64,000 bases of DNA, taken from Propionibacterium sp. GTDB taxonomy: Bacteria > Actinomycetota > Actinomycetes > Propionibacteriales > Propionibacteriaceae. The stretch lies in NCBI GenBank assembly GCA_012839035.1, contig DUOB01000076.1:1-64000 (forward strand). The letters run 5' to 3'. Below the pieces are notes generated by a model. It was not told where the DNA came from. It saw only the letters and a list, made by a program, of their open reading frames with translations, and did no database searches. Numbering within the stretch: position 1 is the first letter of the stretch; each line of letters opens with the position of its first letter. Positions 48,109 through 55,297 of this stretch are shown here, in pieces. The position numbers and the translations under genes were made by a program.

Positions 48109-49256
48109 GGCGAGACCCTCCCCACCGGCCCGGCCCCGACCGTTGCGCTGGGCTCAGGTGTGTCGGCGCCCGGAGACCGGGCGGTGAGGACGCTCACCAC
48201 CGCCGTCGCCACCAACGCCAGGAGTGCGACGACGTTGAGCGCTCCCCCGACCTCTCGCGCGGAGTCGATCCCCAGCAGGTCGGCAACGACCCGCAGCAGG
48301 AGCGATCCGTGCAGCAGGACCAGCACGACCCAGAACGCCGGCCCATAGGGCAGTGGACGTCTGATGACCGCTGGAAGAATCACGGGGGCGTGGGCGAGCA
48401 CCATCGACATCACGAACCCGAGGAAGGTCGCGTGGAGCACCGCGTCATAGCGGTACCCCTCCAGTTGCGGCCGGAGCCACAGCAGGCCGGCGACGACCAG
48501 CCAGGCGTACGCCGCCAACAGCCCCGCCGCACTGAATCGCGGCAATCCGGTCGACCGAATCGTCCGCCGCGCCACATCCCGCCAGGCGAAGACCCCGGCC
48601 ACCAGCAGCAACGTGACCCCGAACGCGGGCAGCCCCCACTGCGGCCAGATGGTCGCGAGCGCGATGACCAGAACGAGCAGCATCGACAACACCAAGGCCT
48701 GGTTCTCCCGCCGTTCCCGCACCGCCACGGCATCGAACAGCTGCCCGACGCGCGCCAGCTCCACCCGCTCCCCCGCGATCGTGAGCACGAAGAAGCCGGT
48801 CAGCCACGGCACGACCATCGGCATGGCCACCCCGCGCGCCCACAGCGCGCAGGCCCCGACAGCGAGAAATGCGCCCAGCACCTGGATCGCCACCGCCGGG
48901 TCGTGGTTGCGTTGCCAGAGCGGTCGATAGGTGAGGAGGAGTACGCACGTCCCGGCCAGCATGACGACCCCGCCGACCCACACCGGGGCCGGCGAGAGGG
49001 TGAGGAGGGCACCGAGCGCCATGCCGAGCGGGCCGGCGTACGCCCATCCTCCACCCCGCGCGACGGCTCGTTCCAAGGCAATCAACGCGCCCACGAAGCC
49101 GATCGTCATGAGCATCCCGTGCACATCGGGCAACCGCTCCAGTGTCAGCGGGGCGGGCAGCCCCAGCAGGAGCAGGCCGGCATCGAGCCCCAGCAGCAGA
49201 GCGATGCCGCAGGGCAGCAGCAGAACCAACCGACCGTTCGCCTGAAATTTAAACAC
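48105..49256 (-). CDS. NnrS-like membrane protein
   Basis: This 383-residue protein has about 12 membrane helices with conserved-looking histidines in DVHGMLMTIGF, LHATFLGFVMSMVLAHAPV and LLHGSLLL. It fits the NnrS family of heme-containing membrane proteins linked to nitric oxide and denitrification. It is upstream of and coupled to the nitrite reductase fusion. The GTG start is set by TACAAT (49263-49268, minus strand) six bases upstream, with no Shine-Dalgarno. That -10 overlaps the palindrome GTATTAAATAC. NnrS in other bacteria protects against NO stress. Confidence 0.78.
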   Translation of the reverse strand: MFKFQANGRLVLLLPCGIALLLGLDAGLLLLGLPAPLTLERLPDVHGMLMTIGFVGALIALERAVARGGGWAYAGPLGMALGALLTLSPAPVWVGGVVMLAGTCVLLLTYRPLWQRNHDPAVAIQVLGAFLAVGACALWARGVAMPMVVPWLTGFFVLTIAGERVELARVGQLFDAVAVRERRENQALVLSMLLVLVIALATIWPQWGLPAFGVTLLLVAGVFAWRDVARRTIRSTGLPRFSAAGLLAAYAWLVVAGLLWLRPQLEGYRYDAVLHATFLGFVMSMVLAHAPVILPAVIRRPLPYGPAFWVVLVLLHGSLLLRVVADLLGIDSAREVGGALNVVALLALVATAVVSVLTARSPGADTPEPSATVGAGPVGRVSP

Positions 49257-49265
49257 GGAATCATT

Positions 49266-49276
49266 GTATTAAATAC
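49266..49276. promoter_or_regulatory. Palindrome over the -10 box of the nitrite reductase operon
   Basis: GTATT-A-AATAC is an 11-base palindrome in an AT-rich island, overlapping the TACAAT -10 box of the NnrS-like gene. A repressor bound here would block the promoter. A nitric-oxide- or redox-sensing regulator is a natural candidate; which one is not shown by the sequence. Confidence 0.45.
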
Positions 49277-49292
49277 CGGAGGGTTGAGCCAC

Positions 49293-49610
49293 TCACATCT
49301 TGATCTCGCCCAACTCCGACCAACCGTCGCCCGGTGCCTGGACGGACACGATCTTGGGCCGTTCAACCAGATAGCGCCCCAACTCACCCATCGCCTTGGC
49401 GAAATGCTCCGAGTTCACGTGCGGACCGGCACCGTCATCGGTGAACGCCTCGATCAGCACGAACGTGTTCGGATCGTCCAGGCTGCGCGACCAGTCGAAC
49501 CAGAGGTTGCCCTCCTCGGCCCTGGTTGCCTCGGTGAACTCGGCCACAAGGTTGGGCCACTCCTCGACGTGCTCGTCCTGCACCACGAACTTCACAGTGA
49601 TTGCGATCAT
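49293..49610 (-). CDS. Antibiotic biosynthesis monooxygenase (ABM) domain protein
   Basis: This 105-residue ferredoxin-like alpha/beta protein opens with IAITVKFVVQDEHVEEW and has EEGNLWFDWSRSLDDPNTFVLIEAF and the SEHFAKAM histidine region of the ABM fold. Family members are cofactor-free quinol monooxygenases or heme-degrading enzymes. Its stop lies 36 bases upstream of the NnrS-like gene; its ATG overlaps the stop of the upstream membrane protein. Whether it works with the nitrite reductase is open. Confidence 0.82.
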   Translation of the reverse strand: MIAITVKFVVQDEHVEEWPNLVAEFTEATRAEEGNLWFDWSRSLDDPNTFVLIEAFTDDGAGPHVNSEHFAKAMGELGRYLVERPKIVSVQAPGDGWSELGEIKM

Positions 49611-50068
49611 GGCTCGATCCTGTCATCCGACTCGCCGGCGGAGGCGGCACCCTCCGCCGCCCGAGCCCGGCCCCGCTCCTCCAGACGCAGGACCAGGAAA
49701 CCGCCGAGACCGATCAGCGCACCGCCTCCGACCGCATAGAGCAGCCGCCAGTCGGCGGGTGGTTCGAGGCGGGTGAGCACGTAGGCAATGGCGAACAGGG
49801 CGATCAGGCGTACGCCGTGCGAACGCTGGGCCGACGGATCGGGCCGGGTGTGACCGATGCGGACGAAGCGAAAGGTGAGGAACGCATAGAACAAGGCCGC
49901 TGCGATGAGGAGGATCACGGCCAGCAGCCACGTCATCGGCGAGTTGTACAGCGCCAGGCCATAGCCGACGCCGACCAGCGCCGCCAAGGTTCCGTCGACC
50001 CACGGTGAACGCGGGGCTGCGGGGGTGGGGCTGTCCTGTGGCACCTGGGCGGGCTGGGGTTCGGGCAT
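49607..50068 (-). CDS. Four-helix membrane protein of unknown function
   Basis: This 153-residue protein has a Pro-rich cytoplasmic N-terminus (MPEPQPAQVPQDSPTPAAP), four membrane helices at about residues 27-44, 48-68, 86-102 and 108-128, and an acidic/basic tail. I chose the ATG at 50068 because GAGGAGA lies at good spacing; the frame is open to 50275. It overlaps the ABM gene by four bases. No family recognised. Confidence 0.7.
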   Translation of the reverse strand: MPEPQPAQVPQDSPTPAAPRSPWVDGTLAALVGVGYGLALYNSPMTWLLAVILLIAAALFYAFLTFRFVRIGHTRPDPSAQRSHGVRLIALFAIAYVLTRLEPPADWRLLYAVGGGALIGLGGFLVLRLEERGRARAAEGAASAGESDDRIEP

Positions 50069-50145
50069 TGGGACTCTCCTCGGAGCTGCTCGAAGCGACG
50101 GGACGACGGTCCCAGTCTGCCCCCGGATCAACCTAGGCTGGCGCC

Positions 50146-50919
50146 GTGACCGATCGGAACGAGGAGAACTGGCCGGTGTACGGGGAGCTTCCGTCCATCG
50201 ACCTTCCTCCCGAACCGCAGACGTGGACGGTTTATGGCGACCGTCTCCGACCCGCCTCACCGGCGAGTCCCGCACCTGCGGAGGGCGCCGACCTCCACGA
50301 GCGCCGCCGCGCCGATTTGCGTCGCCTCGCCCAGCGCCCGCCCCAGGACCCGAAGCCGGTCTCGAAAGAGCCCCTGCCCACAGCGGCCGAGGAGGAAACC
50401 CCGGGCATGCGCCTCCGCACGGCAGCCAGGCCGCTGGTGCTGTTGCTCGCGGTGGTGTTCATCCTGGTCGCGGGCGGTTCGTCCTATGGGCGGCACCGGC
50501 AGGCGGCGAGGGACGATTGGGTGGCGGCGGCCCGGGCCAAATGGAATCCGGGCTTTGAACGACCGGACCGCGCGAGCGTGAACACGGCGACCATGGATGT
50601 CGACCTGGAGGGATGGGATCGGATCCGCACGAGTCGCCACCCTCCGAACACCTATGGCGCCGTCGCAACAGCCACGTTTGTCCGAGACGGGGTCGAGCTC
50701 TTCGCCACCGCCCAGTTCAGCAACGACTCCGACCCGATCTCCTATGGCACCGTCACGCAATTCGACGAGGGCGTGCTGTGCAGCGAAAGACACGGGTGGG
50801 CACGGCAGTGCATCGCACCGATGGATCGCGGGTTCATCGAGGTTGAGACCGTCTCGGCCCAGATCACTCTCGATGAGCTCGCTGCATTGACTGCCACCCT
50901 CTATCGCGCACAGCCCTGA
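50146..50919 (+). CDS. Single-pass membrane protein of unknown function
   Basis: This 257-residue protein has a long charged cytoplasmic N-terminus, one membrane helix near residues 95-112 and an external domain with two cysteines (VLCSERHGWARQC) that could form a disulfide. TAGGCT ends six bases before the GTG start, so the transcript is probably leaderless. It is divergent from the four-helix membrane protein and followed by the riboswitch. I know no family for it. Confidence 0.68.
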   Translation: MTDRNEENWPVYGELPSIDLPPEPQTWTVYGDRLRPASPASPAPAEGADLHERRRADLRRLAQRPPQDPKPVSKEPLPTAAEEETPGMRLRTAARPLVLLLAVVFILVAGGSSYGRHRQAARDDWVAAARAKWNPGFERPDRASVNTATMDVDLEGWDRIRTSRHPPNTYGAVATATFVRDGVELFATAQFSNDSDPISYGTVTQFDEGVLCSERHGWARQCIAPMDRGFIEVETVSAQITLDELAALTATLYRAQP

Positions 50920-50946
50920 GGGCTGACAACGTCGGCACGCGGCTGC

Positions 50947-50952
50947 TAGGTT
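50947..50952 (+). promoter_or_regulatory. -10 box of the manganese riboswitch transcript
   Basis: TAGGTT lies seven bases before the first paired base of the riboswitch (about 50960). The position fits transcription starting at the 5' edge of the aptamer. No clear -35 is visible. Confidence 0.45.
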
Positions 50953-50958
50953 GAGCGC

Positions 50959-51118
50959 GCGAAAGGGAGTAGTCCCCAACAGCCCCGTCGACACACTGGC
51001 CTCCGGGCCCGGCGCGCGGCAGGCACTCACCCAGGGCGGACGAGACTTTCGGCCACGCAAGAATGCCTGGCCGAAGTGCGTCCCCCGTGGCTCCCTCGGT
51101 TCAGGTGGGGAGAGGGAC
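50959..51118 (+). ncRNA. yybP-ykoY manganese riboswitch with expression platform
   Basis: Three conserved blocks appear in order: GGGAGTAG (50965-50972), GTCGACACACTGG (50987-50999, compare GUCAACAUACU) and CGAGACTTTCGG (51041-51052, compare GCGAGACCUUUGCC). The closing P1 stem pairs CGAAAG (50960-50965) with CTTTCG (51046-51051). A competing hairpin TTCGGCCA/TGGCCGAA (51048-51055 with 51068-51075) uses the 3' strand of P1, so the two cannot coexist. The Shine-Dalgarno of the next gene can pair with TCCCTC (51092-51097). The gene controlled is a manganese-exporter family member, which fits the known ligand Mn2+. Confidence 0.82.
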
Positions 51119-51119
51119 A

Positions 51120-51710
51120 ATGGACGGATTCTGGTACGCCCTGCTGCTCAGCACGGGCGTCATCTTCGTCGCCGAGCTGGGTGACAAGAGTCAACTGATG
51201 GCGATGACCTTCGCCAGCCGCTATCGCGCCCGCGACGTGCTGATCGGCATCACCGTCGCAACAGCACTGGTGCACCTGGCGTCGGTGGGCATCGGCTTCT
51301 TCATCGGCGACTTGTTCGCCGCCCAGCAGCACTGGATCGCCATCATCGCCGGACTGGCCTTCCTCGGCTTCGCAGCCTGGACTCTCCGCGGTGATGAGCT
51401 CACCGACGCCGAGGCAGAGAAGGCCAGGCGCAGCAAAGGACGCGCGATCATCGCCGTCGGCCTCGCCTTCTTCCTGGCTGAGCTCGGGGACAAGACCATG
51501 CTGGCCACGGTGACCCTGGCGACTCAGGAGAACTGGGTCGGGACCTGGATCGGCAGCACCGTCGGGATGGTGCTCGCCGATGCCGTCGCCATCATCGTCG
51601 GCGCCGTGCTCGGCAAGAAGCTTCCGGAGCGCGTGATCAAGTACGGCGCCGCGATCCTCTTCGCGCTCTTCGGCCTCGTGCTGATCGCGGAGGGCCTCGG
51701 CTGGATCTGA
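51120..51710 (+). CDS. TMEM165/GDT1 family manganese transporter
   Basis: This 196-residue protein has six membrane helices and the two hallmark motifs ELGDKSQLM (near residue 20) and ELGDKTMLA (near residue 130). UPF0016/GDT1 proteins move Mn2+ or Ca2+; bacterial members export manganese. The ATG at 51120 follows GGGGAGAGGG; the upstream frame belongs to the riboswitch. Control by a yybP-ykoY riboswitch means expression should rise with manganese. Confidence 0.93.
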   Translation: MDGFWYALLLSTGVIFVAELGDKSQLMAMTFASRYRARDVLIGITVATALVHLASVGIGFFIGDLFAAQQHWIAIIAGLAFLGFAAWTLRGDELTDAEAEKARRSKGRAIIAVGLAFFLAELGDKTMLATVTLATQENWVGTWIGSTVGMVLADAVAIIVGAVLGKKLPERVIKYGAAILFALFGLVLIAEGLGWI

Positions 51711-51753
51711 GCCACAGGACGCGACCGAGCGGCCCGGACTCGGCCGACCGGCC

Positions 51754-53391
51754 TCAGCATCCGGTCCGGGCAAGGCCGCCGCGGCTCTCCTTGACACCGG
51801 TTCTGGTCACGGGCACCTGCACCCCGTCGGGGAACTGGGCACCGGCCTTGGCCGGATCCTGCTCCTGTTCCGACCGAACCGTCGTCGGGTCGAAGGGCGC
51901 GGGCTCATCCGGAACAACCGTGGCCGCGGGGCTTTCCGCAGCCGTGGGCTCGGGCGCCATGCTCGGATCCGGGGTGACGGAGTCGCCGACCATCGGGGTT
52001 GCCTCATCGATCATGGGGCTGGGGTCGATCGTGGGGCTGGGGACGATCGTGGGGCCGGGGACCGGTGCTGCAGTCGGCAGCGAGGAGGCGGGTGCCTCGA
52101 GGGTGTCCGCTTCAACGGTCGGCTCCGGCGTAGCGGCGCGCGCTGTCGTAACCGAGCCTGTCGGGCTGGCCGCACGTGGCGTTGGCGACGGATGGACCTT
52201 GGTCGGCGTCGGGCTCGGAGTCGATGCCACCCGATGCACGTCTGCCACCACCCGAGCCGGAATCGGTGTCGGTGTTGCGGACTCGGCCGGCATAGGAGTC
52301 GGAGTCGGAGTCGCAGACTTCACCGGCATCTTCGCCGCTGCCCGGGCTGGCATGGGGATCTTGGGCGTCGGGGCAACTTCCGGGCTCGGCGTCGGGGTGA
52401 CCTTCGTGGTCGGGGTCGGCGTGGCCTCCGGCGTCGGGGTAACTTCCGGGGTCGGCGTCGGGGTGACCTTGGGCGTCGGGGTCGGGGTGACCTTCGGGGT
52501 CGGGGTCGGCGTGGCCTCCGGCGTCGGGGTAACTTCCGGGCTCGGCGTCGGAGCGACCTTGGGCGTCGGGGTCGGGGTGACCTTCGAGGTCGGGGTCGGC
52601 GTGACCTTCGGCGTCGGGGTCGCCTTCGGCGTTGCCTTGGGCGTCGGGGTCGGCGTGACCTTCGGCGTCGGAGTCGCCTTCGGCGTTGGCGTCGGCGTCG
52701 GCGTTGCCTTGGGCGTCGAAGTCGGCGTGACCTTCGGCGTCGGAGTCGCCTTCGGTGTTGCCTTGGGCGTCGGGGTCGGCGTGGCCTTGGACTGCTTGAC
52801 GTCGAAGCGATAGAGGTCGAACTGATCCATCAGCCGCACGATCATCGCCGTGTACGCCGGGTCCGTCGCATAGCCCGCCCGGTGCACTTCGGCGATGAAG
52901 CGCTTGGGATCGTCGGGATAGTTGAAGGCCGCGCGATACCGGCTGTTGACGTTCAGGAACCGGCCGTGGTCGCGGAACGAATCCGTCGGGTCGTCATAAG
53001 TACGGAATCCGTCGATGATGAACGTCGGTGTCCCGTTGAACACCTCACGCGTGCGCATGTTGATGCAGCCCGTGGCATAGATCCCAAGGTTGGTTGAGCA
53101 CTTGATGCCGAAGAAGGCGTTGCCCCGCGTGGTCAACGTGGACTTGCCCCATCCGCTCTCGAGGATGGCCTGGGCCATGGCGACGGAGGCCGGCACGTTC
53201 CACTCGCGCTGGCCCTCCTGGGCGAGCGGTGCGATGGACCGGATGAAGGCGGCCTGACTCGATGTGTCGATAGCCGCGGCGGCGCGGGCCGGTCCCGACA
53301 CGACGGTGCCGATCGCGGCCGCGGTGGAGCCGAGAACAGCGGTGGCGGTCGCAACCGCCAGTCCCCTTCTCAAACCGTTGAGGAGCTTCAT
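51754..53391 (-). CDS. Secreted GH73 glucosaminidase with long Thr-Pro repeat tail
   Basis: This 545-residue protein has a signal peptide (residues 1-38), a GH73/FlgJ-type peptidoglycan hydrolase domain (residues 45-195, catalytic Glu near 78 in AQAILESGWGKSTL, then RGNAFFGIKC) and from residue 202 a very long Thr/Pro tail of TPTP(K/E)(A/V) units. The protein ends in GGLARTGC, a LAXTG-like sequence but without a following membrane helix. It should cut peptidoglycan glycan strands and may span the wall with its tail. The ATG at 53391 fits the signal peptide; the frame reaches 53472. I found no riboswitch in the 254-base gap upstream. Confidence 0.86.
   Translation of the reverse strand: MKLLNGLRRGLAVATATAVLGSTAAAIGTVVSGPARAAAAIDTSSQAAFIRSIAPLAQEGQREWNVPASVAMAQAILESGWGKSTLTTRGNAFFGIKCSTNLGIYATGCINMRTREVFNGTPTFIIDGFRTYDDPTDSFRDHGRFLNVNSRYRAAFNYPDDPKRFIAEVHRAGYATDPAYTAMIVRLMDQFDLYRFDVKQSKATPTPTPKATPKATPTPKVTPTSTPKATPTPTPTPKATPTPKVTPTPTPKATPKATPTPKVTPTPTSKVTPTPTPKVAPTPSPEVTPTPEATPTPTPKVTPTPTPKVTPTPTPEVTPTPEATPTPTTKVTPTPSPEVAPTPKIPMPARAAAKMPVKSATPTPTPMPAESATPTPIPARVVADVHRVASTPSPTPTKVHPSPTPRAASPTGSVTTARAATPEPTVEADTLEAPASSLPTAAPVPGPTIVPSPTIDPSPMIDEATPMVGDSVTPDPSMAPEPTAAESPAATVVPDEPAPFDPTTVRSEQEQDPAKAGAQFPDGVQVPVTRTGVKESRGGLARTGC
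52360..52790 (-). repeat. Thr-Pro coding repeat array
   Basis: The DNA is built from imperfect copies of GTCGGGGTCGGCGTGACCTTC-like units (plus-strand reading), coding for TPTPKVTPTPTPKATP and variants. Some longer blocks recur, for example TPTPTPKVTPTPTP. Unequal exchange would change tail length, so copy number may differ between strains or assemblies. Confidence 0.85.
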
Positions 53392-53645
53392 CGAATCGTC
53401 TCTTTCGCCACGCTGATCCCGGACAAGGTGTGACCACGTTTTGGCCAAGTCAGTCGAGACGTTAAGCCGCAAGGCTCGAGAAAGGCATGCGGTGCCAGGA
53501 ATCCCTCAAACGCCGCACAAGCGAATCACATCAATGTAGGTCCAAGCAGGGCGCGGCCCAGAGCGTCACGTGCGGCTGGCGGCGTACAAAAAAAGTAACC
53601 TGAACCTCAACCACAACTTGACCCTCAAACCCATCCTGCTGCGGG
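53392..53645. other. 254-base intergenic region, promoter of the GH73 gene
   Basis: This is the longest gene-free stretch. On the minus strand it holds the leader of the GH73 gene. Near 53588-53595 a run of A (T on the minus strand) follows the ferredoxin gene and may end its transcript. I looked for c-di-AMP (ydaO) riboswitch blocks and saw none. A short CTCAA-rich, repeat-like stretch lies at 53600-53630. Confidence 0.5.
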
Positions 53646-53846
53646 CTATTCCTCGTCCTCCAGGACGACCAGCGCACGGGAGGGGCAGAGCACGACCGCC
53701 TGCCGGACGGCTTCCTCGCGCCCCGGTGGCACGTCGAGGATTCCGTCGACAACGAATCCGTCCTCGTCGAGCTCGAAAATGTCGTCCGCCACAGCGAGAC
53801 AGCGGCCCGCGGCGATACACAGACGCTCGATCGCCTGAACTTTCAT
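53646..53846 (-). CDS. Single-cluster ferredoxin ([3Fe-4S] or [4Fe-4S] type)
   Basis: This 66-residue acidic protein has CX5C (LCIAAGRC) and a later CPS, the pattern of actinobacterial [3Fe-4S] ferredoxins that serve cytochromes P450 and other redox enzymes. A DEDGFVV segment is typical of the family. The ATG follows GGAAGGACAGCC. It is 11 bases downstream of the Rossmann-protein gene, which in turn overlaps glnE, so the three form an operon. No P450 gene is in the window. Confidence 0.88.
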   Translation of the reverse strand: MKVQAIERLCIAAGRCLAVADDIFELDEDGFVVDGILDVPPGREEAVRQAVVLCPSRALVVLEDEE

Positions 53847-53857
53847 GGCTGTCCTTC

Positions 53858-55297
53858 CTAGGCCCGGCTCACTCCCCAGCCCAGCACGAATGCCAGTCCG
53901 AGCGCACTGCGGGGTGAGTACGCCGCACGCCACAGCCCACCCGGCACCGCCTTCAGGGCTTCCTCGCGCCAGGGCTCCGTCACCGGCGCTCCCCCCGTGT
54001 GCAGATCGTGCACCAGCAGACCCGCCATCAGCACATTGCTGGTGGAAGGGTTGAACACATCGACACCGAAGTGGTGGGCGCCCGCGTAGGCCGCCGCCAG
54101 CGCCCGGTTCTTTGTCACCGAGCGCGTGCGGGTGGGTGGGGCGACGAGGAGCGAGACGGGTACGCCGGCGCGCCGCGCCACCGTCGCCCGCCACCGCTGG
54201 ACGCGCTTCGCCAGCAGATAGTTCGGCCCCTGCTGGGGAATCACCGCATCCACAACCCCCGGTTCGGGTCCCGGGCGATAGTTCCGCTGCAGCAACCGGC
54301 CACCGCTGACAGCCTTGAGCACAGAGCGGAATCCTTTGATCCGCGCCCGGTCATAGGCCGCTGCCGAGAACTCGACCACGTCGGCCGGCACCCCGAACAC
54401 GTCCGTCGGCGTCGCGAGATAGGCCAGCGACACGTCCTCACGGCTCCCGATCAGTCGCAGCGCCAGCGCATCGGTCGCCATCGAGAGGCGCAGGTTGAGG
54501 GCTCCGTCGGCGTACGCATAGTTCCCCAGCACGAGCGGACCCTCGAACGTCGCCAACCACTCGGCCACCGCAGGCAGGTCGTGGAGCAGGTCCACGCCGC
54601 TGCGGTCACCGATCTGTGGCACATGAAGAGTCCCGGCGCTCGCCTCCGCGATCCGCTCCAGACGGCGCCACAGGTCCGGACGCGGCAGATCGACCGCGAT
54701 CACCTCGGCACCCCAGGACAGCAACGCCTGCAACGGTCCCATCTCGGCACCAGCGCCGAGCACCACCACCCGGCGGCCCTGCAGCGGCAGCCACTCCGGA
54801 TGATGGGCCAACTCCCGCACCGCCTCGGCCGCCGAGGGCTCCAGCGCACCCCGTTGTTCCCACAGATCGAGCTGAAGCAACAGAGTCTCGTCCTCGAGCC
54901 GACGACCGCCCACGGGGAGCGTGAAGGTGTCGGGCGACGCGATGCCGGTGATGGTGCGGGTCGTCACTGTTTCACCGGCGGGTTGATCGAACACCTCGGC
55001 CAGCGGCACCTCGACACCCGTGGCCGTCACGACACGCATCCGCTCGTGGAGGGACCGCAACCCGGCTTCCGCGATCGACACCGCAGCGGATTCCTCCGGC
55101 AGCCCCGCCTCCACCAGACGACGAAGGTGCGGCAGATAGCCGCTGCGCCACTCGTTCACCCGGAGTGCCGCCTCCGCGCCGATCGGATCGACGGGCCTGA
55201 GCGCATCCCCGACGACCGTGCGCCCGAGGGCTGTGCTGCTGCGTCGGCCCTGCTCATCGGCCGGCAGGACCACGCCTGCGGTTTCCACTGCGGTCAT
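53858..55297 (-). CDS. Uncharacterised Rossmann-fold protein between glnE and a ferredoxin
   Basis: This 479-residue protein has a central dinucleotide-binding motif (RRVVVLGAGAEMGPL at residues 175-189 with D203 after the second strand). A helical N-terminal domain of about 170 residues and a C-terminal domain ending in a hydrophobic stretch (ALGLAFVLGWGVSRA) flank it. The Asp after strand two favours NAD or SAM over NADP. I do not recognise the family by name. Its ATG overlaps the glnE stop (ATGA). With the downstream ferredoxin it may form a redox pair. Confidence 0.78.
   Translation of the reverse strand: MTAVETAGVVLPADEQGRRSSTALGRTVVGDALRPVDPIGAEAALRVNEWRSGYLPHLRRLVEAGLPEESAAVSIAEAGLRSLHERMRVVTATGVEVPLAEVFDQPAGETVTTRTITGIASPDTFTLPVGGRRLEDETLLLQLDLWEQRGALEPSAAEAVRELAHHPEWLPLQGRRVVVLGAGAEMGPLQALLSWGAEVIAVDLPRPDLWRRLERIAEASAGTLHVPQIGDRSGVDLLHDLPAVAEWLATFEGPLVLGNYAYADGALNLRLSMATDALALRLIGSREDVSLAYLATPTDVFGVPADVVEFSAAAYDRARIKGFRSVLKAVSGGRLLQRNYRPGPEPGVVDAVIPQQGPNYLLAKRVQRWRATVARRAGVPVSLLVAPPTRTRSVTKNRALAAAYAGAHHFGVDVFNPSTSNVLMAGLLVHDLHTGGAPVTEPWREEALKAVPGGLWRAAYSPRSALGLAFVLGWGVSRA

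Noticed and set aside
45430-48348. 972-residue open frame on the plus strand, opposite the nitrite reductase fusion
   Set aside because: Composition is dominated by Arg, His, Asp and Gly, as expected for the reverse of a GC-rich gene. The minus-strand protein has all copper ligands in place.
52360-52790. Repeat array as a CRISPR candidate
   Set aside because: Units are short, in frame and without unique spacers; they code for a Thr-Pro tail.
51791-52813. 340-residue glycine/valine-rich frame on the plus strand (GVGVGVTFGVG repeats)
   Set aside because: It is the complement of the Thr-Pro repeat tail of the GH73 protein. The minus-strand reading has a signal peptide and a catalytic domain.
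53392-53560. c-di-AMP (ydaO) riboswitch upstream of the cell-wall hydrolase
   Set aside because: This class often precedes such genes in Actinobacteria, but none of its conserved blocks is visible on the minus strand.
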